A stretch of 64,000 nt of DNA from Thermomicrobium sp. 4228-Ro (GTDB taxonomy: Bacteria > Chloroflexota > Chloroflexia > Thermomicrobiales > Thermomicrobiaceae), in NCBI RefSeq assembly GCF_026241205.1, contig NZ_JAPFQM010000001.1:1054001-1118000 (forward strand). The letters are read 5' to 3'. The notes beneath the pieces are model-generated. The model searched no databases. It was given only the letters and a program-made list of their open reading frames with translations, and was not told the DNA's origin. Shown here one piece after another: positions 1-8,670 of the stretch. Both the position numbers and the translations under genes were made by a program. How positions within the stretch are numbered: the stretch's first letter is position 1; the number at the start of each line of letters is the position of its first letter.

Positions 1-904
1 CGTACTCGAGGAGTTCCTTGACACGCGTCAGGCCGCGGCGCTTCGGATAGGTATCGAACCGCCCCTGGAGGATCGAGTTGTCCGGCGGATTGGCGATGAT
101 GCTGAGGTCGGCACGCTTGAGCCAGCCGAAGAGCTTGAACGCGTACGCATTGTTGTACGAGCCCATCGCTGTCGTATGGCTGGCGACCACCCGCCCGTGC
201 ATGCCACGACGGATCGTCTCGGCCGCCATCACCTCGACGAAGCGCGATTGGTCGTCGTCCGTCTCGTCGCAGTGGGCATCGAGCGGCCGGTCGTAGCGCT
301 CGGCGAGATCGAACGCGATCCGGAGCGACTCGACCCCCATCTCGCGCGTCGTCTCGTAGTGCGGGATCGCACCGACGACGTCGCACCCCATGCGCAGGGC
401 CTCTTCGAGCAGTTCGGCTCCGCGCGGATAGGAGAGAATCCCCTCCTGCGGGAAGGCGACGAGCTGGAGATCGACGAGGTCGCGCATCGCTTCCCGTACC
501 TCGAGCAAGGCACGCAGGCCGACGAAGTTCGGATCGCAGACATCGACGTGACTGCGGATAACCAGGGCACCCTGGCTCGCGTACCATTCGATCGTTCGCC
601 TGGCTCGCTCCTTCACCGCCTCGACCGTGAGCTGCGGCTTCGTCTGCGCCCAGCGCTGGATCCCTTCGAGGAGGGTGCCGGTCTGGTTATGGCCCGCCAG
701 CCCTTCGGTCAGGGCAGCGTCGAGGTGGCAGTGCGGTTCGACGAGGGGCGGCGAGACGAGCCTCCCGGCCGCATCGATCGTTTCCGGTGCCTCGCCCTCG
801 ATCCGCGACTCGATCGCGACGATCCGCCCGTCAGCGACACCCAGATCGACCAGGCGTCCATCGCGGAGACGGCCATTGCGGACGATGAGGTCATACGGCA
901 TCAT
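1..904 (-). CDS. codA: Cytosine deaminase-like amidohydrolase, 3' end outside the window
   Basis: Hydrolytic deamination of cytosine (or a related base) to uracil and ammonia in the cytoplasm, a pyrimidine salvage reaction. The frame is open from ATG at 904 to the window edge, about 301 residues; the family is usually about 400-430. It shows the amidohydrolase metal motif HCHLD (residues 58-62), then a CodA-type HCDETDD, then SHTTAMGSYN and QGRFDTYPKRRG near the edge, all close to the E. coli CodA pattern. The final metal-binding Asp lies beyond the window. Two tandem ATG codons (904 and 901) follow an AGGAAGGGG ribosome site. Substrate range is inferred from motifs only. Confidence 0.85.
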   Translation of the reverse strand, partial: MMPYDLIVRNGRLRDGRLVDLGVADGRIVAIESRIEGEAPETIDAAGRLVSPPLVEPHCHLDAALTEGLAGHNQTGTLLEGIQRWAQTKPQLTVEAVKERARRTIEWYASQGALVIRSHVDVCDPNFVGLRALLEVREAMRDLVDLQLVAFPQEGILSYPRGAELLEEALRMGCDVVGAIPHYETTREMGVESLRIAFDLAERYDRPLDAHCDETDDDQSRFVEVMAAETIRRGMHGRVVASHTTAMGSYNNAYAFKLFGWLKRADLSIIANPPDNSILQGRFDTYPKRRGLTRVKELLEY

Positions 905-1013
905 CGATACCCCTTCCTGCTCAAAAGACGAATGGCCAGGGGGAGACGCCCACCCGGCATCCGGCCCCAAACGTCATCTTCGCGGGATAGAGAAACGGCT
1001 CGCCACTCCATTG

Positions 1014-2645
1014 TCAACCGGTGAGGCGCGCGCGGAGCAGACGCGTCAATGCCGTGAACTCGTCCACGCGCAACAGCTGCATCAGCAACGCGTAGGAGAC
1101 GGCACCGATGCCAACCCCACCAGCGACGAGTACGATCCGCCATAGCAGGCCGCTCGTCTCGGGCGGGCGCCACGAGCCAACGAGCAGCGCGAATCCGCCG
1201 ACGACCAGCGCCATGACCAGCGCGGCGAGCGCACAGGCTCGCAACGTCCGCCCGACCGTTCCGTCACCGACCCGGCCGAGCCAGCGTCGCAAGACCCACC
1301 ACATGACGAGTGCGTGCCCGATGAACTGCGCAGTGTTCCCGAGCACGAGCCCGAGCATGCCGAGCGGACGAACTAGTGCGAGCGCGACGAGGAAGTAGAC
1401 ACCGACGGAGAGCACACCCACCAGCACCGGCGTGCGCGTGTTCTGCCGCGCGTAGGCGGCGAAGATCAGCACCTGATCGAAGGCGGCGAACAACGTCCCT
1501 GGCAGATACCCGAGCAGCGCGATCCAGATCGCGCGCGCTCCCTCCAGGTCGGTCGCACCGTGGTAGAAGAGGAGCGTCACGATCGGCCAGCCGAGCGCCG
1601 CCATCCCGAACGTCGCAGGAAAGATGAGCAGCGACACGAACTTCAGGCCGAGCGCGAGCGTGCGCTGGTAAGCCGGTTCGTCACCGAGCGCTGCGTGACG
1701 GGAAAGTGTCGGCAAGGCCGCCAGCGATGTCGCCGCTGCGACCAGTCCGAGGATCATCTGGTTGAGCGCGGTCGCATAGCGCATCGCGCCGAGCGCGTGG
1801 GGATCGACACCCCATGCCAGGTTGCGGTCGATCGTGAGTGCCACGGTGTTCGCGAACAGGCCAAGGAAAATCGGAAGATACAGCGCGAAGATACGGCGGA
1901 TCGCCGGGTGCCAGAGCTGGAGGTTCGGCTTCGGAAGACAGTCGCGCAACCCCCAGAGCTGCAGCACGGCGAGACCGAACGCTCCCAGCAGGACACCGAC
2001 GACGAGACTCGCGACACCGAGCGTGTGACCGAATGCGAGCGCGCAGGCGACGATGGCAGCATTGCGGACGCTGAGGGCGAGGGATGGCTGGGTGAAGCGT
2101 TGCAGGGCATAGAGCGCTCCCATGAGTACGGTCGAAAAGGCGAGCAAGAGCACGGCCGGGACGATGAGCCGGACGAGCCGGATCGTGAGGCGAAACGTCT
2201 CGGGGCCGCGCGCCGCTTCACCACCGCCGAGCGCGGTCAGCGCGAGCACGACCCAGGGAGCCGCGACGGCGACCACCACGACCGTCGCCCCGACGACCAG
2301 TACCACCCAGACGAGCAACGCACCGACGATCCGCCGGAACTCCTCGCGGCGCTCCGGCGTCGCATAGGCGCTGAGGACAGGAACCAGCGCGGCTTGCAGC
2401 ATCCCGCTGATGACGAGGTCGAACAGCATGGTGTGGACGTTGTCGGCGATGGTGAACGCAGCGACAGCGTCGGTCGTACCCCAGAAGTAGGACGTCACTT
2501 GCTCCCGAGCGAGACCCAGTACCCGGCTGAGCACGACACCGAGCATGAGAACACCCGCGGCACGAGCGACCTGCGCCCGCTCGCTCCGCGCTGCCGCTTC
2601 ACCACTCGGCTCGACCCGAACCGGACTGGACTCGCTCGCCGCCAC
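1014..2645 (-). CDS. murJ: Lipid II flippase MurJ (MviN family)
   Basis: Multi-pass inner-membrane flippase of the MOP superfamily that moves lipid-linked peptidoglycan precursor across the membrane. The product has about 14 hydrophobic segments and a typical MurJ start (LMLGVVLSRVLGLAREQ). Later signatures include AFTIADNVHTMLFDLVISG and RFTQPSLALSVRNAA. The start is uncertain. The frame is open back to GTG 2798, which overlaps the stop of the preceding gene as GTGA and would add 51 Arg/Pro/Ser-rich residues unlike MurJ. I place the start at GTG 2645, preceded by a GGAGGGG motif, giving 543 residues, near the family norm. It is downstream of the nucleotidylyltransferase gene and probably cotranscribed. 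Confidence 0.85.
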   Translation of the reverse strand: MAASESSPVRVEPSGEAAARSERAQVARAAGVLMLGVVLSRVLGLAREQVTSYFWGTTDAVAAFTIADNVHTMLFDLVISGMLQAALVPVLSAYATPERREEFRRIVGALLVWVVLVVGATVVVVAVAAPWVVLALTALGGGEAARGPETFRLTIRLVRLIVPAVLLLAFSTVLMGALYALQRFTQPSLALSVRNAAIVACALAFGHTLGVASLVVGVLLGAFGLAVLQLWGLRDCLPKPNLQLWHPAIRRIFALYLPIFLGLFANTVALTIDRNLAWGVDPHALGAMRYATALNQMILGLVAAATSLAALPTLSRHAALGDEPAYQRTLALGLKFVSLLIFPATFGMAALGWPIVTLLFYHGATDLEGARAIWIALLGYLPGTLFAAFDQVLIFAAYARQNTRTPVLVGVLSVGVYFLVALALVRPLGMLGLVLGNTAQFIGHALVMWWVLRRWLGRVGDGTVGRTLRACALAALVMALVVGGFALLVGSWRPPETSGLLWRIVLVAGGVGIGAVSYALLMQLLRVDEFTALTRLLRARLTG

Positions 2646-2794
2646 CTCGCCCTGCCCCTCCACCGCCGCGAGACCAGGAGGAGTGTACTGGGTCGAGCGA
2701 TCCGGCGGACGGCGGGCGCAGCACGCAGCTCGTGAGGGTGGTGACACAGTTCCACAGCGCGAGAACAGGCGTCGCTGCTGGACTGTCGCTGGGC

Positions 2795-3337
2795 TCACCG
2801 CTCAGCCTCGCCTGGAGGCTGCAGGTGCTCAGCGCAGCCGTATGCCGTGAGGATCCGGCGGACGAGGGCTGTCGTCGAATGCTCCGGCACGAGCGGGAGC
2901 AAGACCACGTCGCCACCGAGCGCGCGGACGACCGGAGCCTCCGGCAGCGGCTGCTTGCCACGAGCGAGGTCTTCGGGCGTCAAGCCATAATCGCCGCCTT
3001 TGACGTAGACGTGCGGGCGGACGATTCGGATGACCTCTTCCGCGGTGTCGCCGGGAAAGATCGTCGCATAGTCGACGCAGGCCAAGGCAGCGACCAGTTC
3101 GACCCGTTCCGCTGCAGGCACGAGCGGACGAGCCGGTCCCTTCCTGCGCCGCGTCGAGGCGTCGTCATTCACCGCGACGATCAGCACATCACCCAGCTGC
3201 CGGGCAGCCTGGAGATACCGGACATGACCGATATGCAGGAGATCGAAGTGGCCGTTGGTGAGGACGATGCGCTTGCCGGTCTCGCGAAGCTGCGCACCGA
3301 GCGATGCCAGCGACCCGTACGGGACGACCTTCCCCAT
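2795..3337 (-). CDS. RfaE/HldE C-terminal-type nucleotidylyltransferase
   Basis: Small cytidylyltransferase-like enzyme, 180 residues. The HxGH nucleotide-binding motif is visible as GHFDLLHIGHVRYLQ, with VAVNDDAS, VDYATIFPGDT and YVKGGDY as in the adenylyltransferase half of HldE (ADP-heptose synthesis). A stand-alone enzyme of this type may activate a sugar phosphate for cell-envelope glycans; the exact sugar is unknown. An in-frame GTG at 3355 overlaps the upstream stop, but the AAGGAG six bases before ATG 3337 makes that ATG the more likely start. Its stop overlaps the longer possible murJ start as GTGA, so the two are probably cotranscribed. Confidence 0.8.
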   Translation of the reverse strand: MGKVVPYGSLASLGAQLRETGKRIVLTNGHFDLLHIGHVRYLQAARQLGDVLIVAVNDDASTRRRKGPARPLVPAAERVELVAALACVDYATIFPGDTAEEVIRIVRPHVYVKGGDYGLTPEDLARGKQPLPEAPVVRALGGDVVLLPLVPEHSTTALVRRILTAYGCAEHLQPPGEAER

Positions 3338-3351
3338 CGATTTCTCCTTGC

Positions 3352-4089
3352 TCACATGACCGCAACGCCGGATCGGGCGAGCGCCTCGCGGAGGCGGCGC
3401 GCATCGGCGACGGCGTGTGCGAAGGCGTCATTGTTGAAGTAGACGTAGCCCGGGCGATCGGCCCACTCCGCGAGGCGACTCGCCAGTCGCTCGATCTCGT
3501 CGTCAGTCAACCCGATATCGAAGAGACCGCTGTGTACCCGTACGTAACAGAGCGGGCCAGGAGGGACGAAATCGCCCGGTGTCGGGTGTCCTCCACCGTA
3601 CGCGAGCACGACCGTACCCCCCGCGCCAGCGATCAGGTCGCTGACCGCCGGGACGAACCAGCTCGGATGCCGGAATTCGAACGCGAACGGGTGGCCAGCC
3701 GGAAGCAGTGCGAGGAACGCCTGCAGCCGAGCGAGGTCACAGCGCAACCCTGGCGGCAGTTGGAAGAGGAGCGGGCCGAGCGCTGTGCCGAGGCCGTCGA
3801 TCGCCTGGAGAAACTGCTGGAGCTCGTTTGCAGCATCGACCAGCCGGCGCACGTGCGTGATCGTCCGCGGCGCCTTCACCGCGAAGACGAAGCCGGGACG
3901 CTGGGCAGCGACTCGTGCCCATTCCTCGAAACGCTTCCGCGAGGGAAGCCGATAGAAGGTGACGTTCAGTTCGACTGTGGCAAACTCGCGGATATAGAAC
4001 GGAAACCATTCCCACCGGGAGAGATCCGGGGGATAGAAGCGCCCACGCCAGTGCTGATACGACCAACCGGAGGTTCCGACGACATACAT
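3352..4089 (-). CDS. DUF72 family protein (YecE-like)
   Basis: A 245-residue DUF72 protein, a TIM-barrel-like family of unproven function. Typical motifs are YVVGTSGWSYQHWRGRFYP at the N-terminus, VELNVTFYRLPS, FVFAVKAPRTITH, LFQLPP, FAFEFRHPSWF and a C-terminal YVYFNNDAFAHAV. The frame is open much further upstream, but the family begins at MYVVGTSGW, so I take ATG 4089. Its stop overlaps a possible GTG start of the nucleotidylyltransferase. It diverges from the acetyltransferase at 4158, leaving only 68 bases between the two starts for both promoters. Confidence 0.85.
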   Translation of the reverse strand: MYVVGTSGWSYQHWRGRFYPPDLSRWEWFPFYIREFATVELNVTFYRLPSRKRFEEWARVAAQRPGFVFAVKAPRTITHVRRLVDAANELQQFLQAIDGLGTALGPLLFQLPPGLRCDLARLQAFLALLPAGHPFAFEFRHPSWFVPAVSDLIAGAGGTVVLAYGGGHPTPGDFVPPGPLCYVRVHSGLFDIGLTDDEIERLASRLAEWADRPGYVYFNNDAFAHAVADARRLREALARSGVAVM

Positions 4090-4157
4090 CGCTGCACCCG
4101 GATGCCGACAGTTCGTCCAGTCCAGGGTACCAGTTCGCACGGGAGGTGGGGAGACCG

Positions 4158-4766
4158 ATGAGCGCACACGATGAGTTCGTCCATCTCCAGGTAATCGTGC
4201 CGGGACAGCGCGTCTACCTCGGCCCGATTCGCCGCGAGCTCGCACCCGTTTACCAACGCTGGATGAACGACTTGGAAGTCTCTCGGACGCTCACTGCGCA
4301 TTGGCGGGTCCCGTTTACTGTCGAAGACGAGATCGAATGGTTCGAGCAGGCACGGCGGGATCCGACCCGACGCGTCTTCACGATCTACGAACGGCCCGAC
4401 GACCGTCCGGTCGGAAACGCGGAACTCTTCGGCATCGACTTCGCCGTCGGCACCGCTGAAGTCGGCATCGTCATCGGCGAGCGGAGCGTCTGGGGCCGAG
4501 GATACGCAACCGAGGCACTGCAACTGCTCCTCGACTTCGGCTTCACCGTGCTCGGACTGCACCACATCTGGCTCCGCTACTACGCATCCAACGAGCGGGC
4601 GCGGGCGGTTTACGATCGAGTCGGGTTTCGCGAAGTCGGTCGCCTGCGGCAAGCGACCAAGATCGGGCCGCACCGCGACGACGTCGTGATCATGGACATG
4701 CTCGCGAGCGAGTTCCGTAGCCCGGTCTTGGCTGCCAAGTTGCATCTCCCATCGTCCGACGACTGA
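4158..4766 (+). CDS. GNAT family N-acetyltransferase (RimJ/RimL-like)
   Basis: Acetyl-CoA-dependent N-acetyltransferase of 202 residues; the target is unknown and could be a protein N-terminus or a small amine. The central VGIVIGERSVWGRGYATEAL contains the acetyl-CoA-binding R/Q-x-x-G-x-G/A signature, followed by LHHIWLRYYASNERARAVYDRVGFREVGRLR, typical of Acetyltransf_3 members. A strong GGGAGGTGGGG before ATG 4158 favours this start over an in-frame GTG at 4146. It is transcribed divergently from the DUF72 gene. Confidence 0.85.
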   Translation: MSAHDEFVHLQVIVPGQRVYLGPIRRELAPVYQRWMNDLEVSRTLTAHWRVPFTVEDEIEWFEQARRDPTRRVFTIYERPDDRPVGNAELFGIDFAVGTAEVGIVIGERSVWGRGYATEALQLLLDFGFTVLGLHHIWLRYYASNERARAVYDRVGFREVGRLRQATKIGPHRDDVVIMDMLASEFRSPVLAAKLHLPSSDD

Positions 4767-4890
4767 ACGACGACCCCGCCTGGCAGGGTATACTGGCAGC
4801 AGATCCAGGGGCAGTCAGCAGGGCACTGCTGCCGTGATTCCCTGGAACCGTACCCGGTCGAACCGGGTCGAACGCGAGGTGACCGGCGCG

Positions 4891-5160
4891 ATGCGAGTTA
4901 CAGAACTGTTCCAGCCTGCGCCGGACGCCGATTCCGAGGAACAGCTCTGGCTCGGATGCCCGATGTTGAAGAAGCTGACCTACCAGCCGAAGCGAGGTCG
5001 CAAGCGAGTGACGGTCATGCGATGCGCCCTCGGGTATGCACTCAACACACCGGAGGCGATCGAGCGTTGCCGGCAAACGCCTGGTCCGCATCGGTGCTGG
5101 CAGTGCCAGGAACAACGCGAGGCGATGCTGATTCGCGATCCGGAGGGCAGTCGAGCCTGA
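4891..5160 (+). CDS. Small Cys-rich protein, unrecognised
   Basis: An 89-residue basic protein I do not recognise. It has five cysteines: GCPML near residue 23, MRCALG near 45, ERC near 60, and a closing CWQC pair at about 68 and 71. The spacing suggests a bound zinc or iron-sulphur centre, but that is inference. GAGGTGA before ATG 4891 supports this start; an in-frame ATG at 4834 is less well placed. A TATACT -10-like hexamer at 4789-4794 lies upstream without a clear -35. A strong palindrome follows at 5188. Confidence 0.6.
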   Translation: MRVTELFQPAPDADSEEQLWLGCPMLKKLTYQPKRGRKRVTVMRCALGYALNTPEAIERCRQTPGPHRCWQCQEQREAMLIRDPEGSRA

Positions 5161-5187
5161 ACCCGGAGTCTGGCTCCGGCGGATCAC

Positions 5188-5223
5188 CGAGCAGCCGCCT
5201 GTTGCGCAACAGGCGGCTGCTCG
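5188..5223. terminator. 36-bp perfect palindrome, probable terminator
   Basis: Two 18-base arms are perfectly complementary with no spacer (centre TTGCGCAA). It lies 28 bases after the small Cys-rich gene and 42 before the receiver-like gene. It can form a very stable RNA hairpin, but no T-run follows on either side. It may be an intrinsic-like terminator or a processing site for the upstream transcript. Confidence 0.55.
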
Positions 5224-5264
5224 TCCATTCGTGAGGGACTTCTGCAGTCCGAGCAGGAAGCGCT

Positions 5265-5645
5265 GTGCGTACTCTGCCACTCATCGTGGTGATCGAGCCC
5301 GAATGGCCGACACGCTCGTATCTCCGTGCCGAGCTCGAGGAACTCGGCTACGAGGTTCTCGTTTTCGAGAACCCCAGCGACGCAGCGCGTGCGCTCGCCC
5401 ACTGGGGATTCCAACCGACCCTCTTCCTCATCGATCTGAGTCGTGACGGCTCGCCCCTTCCGCACGTCACCGAGCTCCTGGCGCAGTCACCCGAGGCACC
5501 GCTCGTCCTCATCACGAGCCCCCTGCGGCCCTTACCCGAACGGATCCGGAACCGAGCAGTGCGGATTCTCCAGCGCCCTGTATCGGTGCGTGAGATCGTC
5601 CGGACGGTCAGCCGGCTCGTTCCACCGCCGTTCATCGAGCGTTAA
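5265..5645 (+). CDS. Stand-alone response-regulator receiver-like protein
   Basis: A 126-residue single receiver-type domain with no output domain. The fold pattern is visible: LIVVIEPE strand, a predicted phosphoacceptor Asp57 in LFLIDLS, a VLITS strand and a C-terminal LQRPVS. The usual acidic pair is replaced by Glu11/Glu13, and the conserved KP near the end is QRP, so phosphorylation chemistry may be altered or absent. GTG 5265 follows GAGCAGGAAG. It lies 67 bases upstream of the phoB-type regulator and may be a decoy or modulator in the phosphate circuit. Confidence 0.65.
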   Translation: MRTLPLIVVIEPEWPTRSYLRAELEELGYEVLVFENPSDAARALAHWGFQPTLFLIDLSRDGSPLPHVTELLAQSPEAPLVLITSPLRPLPERIRNRAVRILQRPVSVREIVRTVSRLVPPPFIER

Positions 5646-5712
5646 GGTTCTGGGAATCTCCGCTTAAACTCCGCGGACTACACTGCTCGCAGAGAGCAAC
5701 GGAGGCCGTGTC

Positions 5713-6495
5713 GTGCAGCGAGCGGTCGAGTCGAGCGCGATGACCGAACAGGCAGTACCGAAACAACGTCGAGTTCTCGTCGTCGAAGATGATCCCACGC
5801 TGGTGCAGATCCTCACCTATAGCCTGCAGCAGCGAGGGTACAGCGTCTGGTCGGCACAGGAAGGCCGACAGGCCATCATGCTCGCCCGCACAGTTCGACC
5901 AGACGTGATCGTCCTCGACCTCATGCTGCCGGGTATCGACGGCCGCGACGTCTGCCGACTCATCCGCAAGTGGTCGAATGCGCCGATCCTCGTCCTGACA
6001 GCCCGCGACAGCGAAGACGATATCGTCGCGCTCTTCCAGGCTGGCGCGGACGATTACGTCACGAAGCCGTTCCGGACACGGGAGCTGTTCGCGCGTATCG
6101 AGGCGCTGCTCCGCCGCTCCGGCGAGACACCACCGGGTACGGTACTGACGGCAGGCAACCTCGTCATCTTTCGCGACGAGCATCGGGTGGTCTTTCGTGG
6201 GCGCGAGATCCGGCTCGCCCCGCGCGAATTCGCCTTGCTCGCCGCACTGGTCGAGCGCGCCGGTCGCGTCTGCACCCGGCAGGAGTTACTCGATCTGGTA
6301 TGGGGACAGGATATCGTCGATCTGCGCAACGTCGACGTCCACATTCACCGGATCCGCGAGGCACTGGGAGGGGAGGAGGATGGATCGCGCCTGATTCGCA
6401 CGGTTCACGGAATCGGCTACCGATTCGTACCGGAATTCACGGTCGACGAGATGGTGATCGAGGAGGGATCGAACGATGACACAGGCACTCACTAG
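5713..6495 (+). CDS. phoB: PhoB/OmpR-type response regulator of the pst operon
   Basis: A 260-residue two-domain regulator. The receiver has VVEDD (Asp26/27), phosphoacceptor Asp69 in [11 protein letters not shown] and YVTKPF. The winged-helix domain has [31 protein letters not shown] and [13 protein letters not shown]...[16 protein letters not shown] at 5701-5705 fits the GTG start; an in-frame ATG lies at 5740. Its 3' end overlaps pstS by 20 bases, so it should act on the phosphate operon and be translationally linked to it. No PhoR-type kinase is adjacent. A TACACT -10-like hexamer is at 5679-5684, without a good -35. Confidence 0.85.
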   Translation: MQRAVESSAMTEQAVPKQRRVLVVEDDPTLVQILTYSLQQRGYSVWSAQEGRQAIMLARTVRPDVIVLDLMLPGIDGRDVCRLIRKWSNAPILVLTARDSEDDIVALFQAGADDYVTKPFRTRELFARIEALLRRSGETPPGTVLTAGNLVIFRDEHRVVFRGREIRLAPREFALLAALVERAGRVCTRQELLDLVWGQDIVDLRNVDVHIHRIREALGGEEDGSRLIRTVHGIGYRFVPEFTVDEMVIEEGSNDDTGTH

Positions 6496-7600
6496 ACGAG
6501 AACTGCTCGCCCGGCTCGCAGCCTTCGGGCTGGCTGTCCCCGCAGCGAGTGCGCTGATCGCCGCCTGCGCGGGCAGTAGCGCGACCCCCACGCCAGCGAT
6601 GACCTCGGAGGGCCAGACACCGGTAAGTGGCGCCACGCCAGCGAAGCCGACAGTTGCGACGCCGACAAAGCCGGCTGCGGATCTCAGCGGCACGATCGCC
6701 ATCGATGGATCGAGCACGGTTTTCCCGATTTCGGAAGCCGTCGCCGAAGAGTTTCAAAAGCAGTACCGGAATGTCAAAGTGACTGTCGGTATATCCGGTA
6801 CCGGCGGCGGTTTCAAGAAGTTCTGCAACAAAGAAACCGACATTTCCGATGCCTCGCGCGCGATCAAGGACTCGGAGCTACAGGCCTGTGAGCAAAACGG
6901 ACGCGAGTTCATCGAGTTGCCGGTCGCCTTCGACGGCTTGGCAGTCGTCGTCAACCCGCAGAACGATTGGGTCGACCACCTGACCGTCGAGGAACTCAAC
7001 CTGATCTGGAAACCGGAATCGCAAGGGGTGATCACCCGTTGGAACCAGGTGCGACCGAACTGGCCCGATGCACCGCTCAACCTTTATGGAGCCGGTACCG
7101 ACTCGGGCACGTTCGACTACTTCACCGAGGCGATCAACGGCAAGTCGGGAGCCAGTCGCGGCGACTACACAGCATCCGAGGACGACAATGTCCTCGTCCA
7201 AGGAGTGAGTGGAGACAAGTACGCGCTCGGATACTTCGGGCTGGCCTACGCGATCGAGAATAGTGGCCGCGTCAAGATCGTTCCCATCGTCAATCCCAAG
7301 ACGGGTCAACCGGTCGAGCCGAACCTCGAGACGGTCAAGACGGGACAGTACCAACCGCTCTCCCGCCCACTCTTCATCTATGTGGCACGCGACCAGGCCG
7401 ATCGGCCGGAGATCGAAGCCTTCGTCGAGTTCTACCTTCAAAACGCGGCTACGCTCTCGCAGGAAGTCGGCTACATTCCGCTACCGGACGAGGCGTACCA
7501 GCTCGCGCTGGAACGCTTCCGAGCACGGAAGACCGGATCGGTCTTCAAGGGGGTCGAGGTCGGCGTTTCGATCGAGGACGTTCTCAAGCGTGAGGAATAG
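6476..7600 (+). CDS. pstS: Phosphate ABC transporter substrate-binding lipoprotein PstS
   Basis: Extracytoplasmic phosphate receptor, 374 residues. The N-terminus has [13 protein letters not shown] followed by a hydrophobic stretch and an LIAAC lipobox, so it is probably a lipoprotein anchored on the outer face of the membrane. A Thr/Pro-rich linker precedes the binding domain. Phosphate-contact segments include [31 protein letters not shown] and [12 protein letters not shown], typical of PstS. It overlaps the 3' end of phoB by 20 bases, and a hairpin separates it from pstC, compatible with more PstS than permease. Confidence 0.93.
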   Translation: MTQALTRRELLARLAAFGLAVPAASALIAACAGSSATPTPAMTSEGQTPVSGATPAKPTVATPTKPAADLSGTIAIDGSSTVFPISEAVAEEFQKQYRNVKVTVGISGTGGGFKKFCNKETDISDASRAIKDSELQACEQNGREFIELPVAFDGLAVVVNPQNDWVDHLTVEELNLIWKPESQGVITRWNQVRPNWPDAPLNLYGAGTDSGTFDYFTEAINGKSGASRGDYTASEDDNVLVQGVSGDKYALGYFGLAYAIENSGRVKIVPIVNPKTGQPVEPNLETVKTGQYQPLSRPLFIYVARDQADRPEIEAFVEFYLQNAATLSQEVGYIPLPDEAYQLALERFRARKTGSVFKGVEVGVSIEDVLKREE

Positions 7601-7633
7601 CTTTCGAGTCAGGCACAAAGGCGAGTACAATCC

Positions 7634-7667
7634 GCGAGGAGGAGACGAGCCGTTGTCTCCTCCTCGC
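7634..7667 (+). promoter_or_regulatory. Intercistronic hairpin between pstS and pstC
   Basis: Thirteen perfectly complementary bases (7634-7646 with 7655-7667, GCGAGGAGGAGAC arm) flank an 8-base loop. There is no T-run, and the downstream genes belong to the same transport system. It probably stabilises the upstream pstS mRNA segment or partially attenuates transcription, as in other binding-protein transporter operons. Confidence 0.55.
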
Positions 7668-7695
7668 ACCGATCGCTACCCCGTGGGGTGAAACG

Positions 7696-8670
7696 GTGAC
7701 GACCGAGCCGACTCCAGTAACGATGCCAACGCCGATCGACCGGCGAGCCTGGGTGGAACGTGTCCTGACCGGAACGCAGCGGATCGACCGCATCCGCCAG
7801 GTTCGCGAGTCGATCGTTCTCGCTGTGCTGTTCCTCGCCGCGCTGGTGTCGATCGGAACCACGCTCGGCATCATCTATACGCTGGCGATCGAGACGTTCC
7901 ACTTCTTCCAGCGGGTGTCGATCGTTGACTTTTTGACCGACACCCAGTGGACACCGCTGTTCACTGAGAAGCACTTCGGCATCTGGCCGCTCCTCACGGC
8001 GACGCTCGTCGTCTCGGCGATCGCGATGCTCGTTGCCCTCCCATTAGGCCTCCTCGCGGCGATCGGGCTCTCCGAATACGCATCGCCCCGGCTGGGAGCG
8101 ATCGTCAAGCCGATTCTCGAGATCCTGGCTGGCGTTCCGACGGTGGTCTACGGCTACTTCGCACTCCTCTTCGTCACGCCGCTCTTGAAGCGGTTCATTC
8201 CCCAGCTCGAGGTCTTCAATGCCCTCTCCGCCGGCCTGGTGATGGGTATCATGATCCTTCCGCTCGTCGCCTCCCTCTCGGAGGACGCGATGCGTGCCGT
8301 CCCGCAGAGCTTGCGGGAAGGTGCCTACGCACTGGGAGCGACCAAGCTCGAGGTCGTCTGGCGGGTCGTGGTGCCGTCGTCGCTTTCCGGTATCGTCGCT
8401 GCTTTCATCCTCGCCGTCTCGCGAGCGATCGGCGAGACGATGATCGTGGCGATCGCAGCGGGGCAGGTCCCGCGCTTCACGCTGAACCCGCTGGTCGCGA
8501 TGGAGACGATGACGGCCTATATCGTCCAGGTCAGCCTCGGCGATACCCCACACGGCACGCTGGAATACCAGACGATCTTCGCTGTCGGTACGACGCTCTT
8601 CGTGATCACCATGGCCTTGAATCTCTTGAGCTACCGCTTCCTCCAGCGATTCCGGGAGGTCTACGAGTGA
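7696..8670 (+). CDS. pstC: Phosphate ABC transporter permease PstC
   Basis: Inner-membrane permease of 324 residues with about six membrane spans. It shows the PstC pattern [35 protein letters not shown] and a permease EAA-type loop ([32 protein letters not shown]) that contacts the ATPase, followed by [16 protein letters not shown] 7696 is the likely start, with GGGGTG just upstream. The stop overlaps the pstA start as GTGA (8667-8670), so the two permease subunits are translationally coupled. Confidence 0.92.
   Translation: MTTEPTPVTMPTPIDRRAWVERVLTGTQRIDRIRQVRESIVLAVLFLAALVSIGTTLGIIYTLAIETFHFFQRVSIVDFLTDTQWTPLFTEKHFGIWPLLTATLVVSAIAMLVALPLGLLAAIGLSEYASPRLGAIVKPILEILAGVPTVVYGYFALLFVTPLLKRFIPQLEVFNALSAGLVMGIMILPLVASLSEDAMRAVPQSLREGAYALGATKLEVVWRVVVPSSLSGIVAAFILAVSRAIGETMIVAIAAGQVPRFTLNPLVAMETMTAYIVQVSLGDTPHGTLEYQTIFAVGTTLFVITMALNLLSYRFLQRFREVYE

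Noticed and set aside
5641-5684. Pho-box before phoB from TTAA-containing repeats
   Set aside because: The spacing fits neither Gram-negative nor Gram-positive Pho-box rules, and one copy includes the stop codon of the preceding gene.
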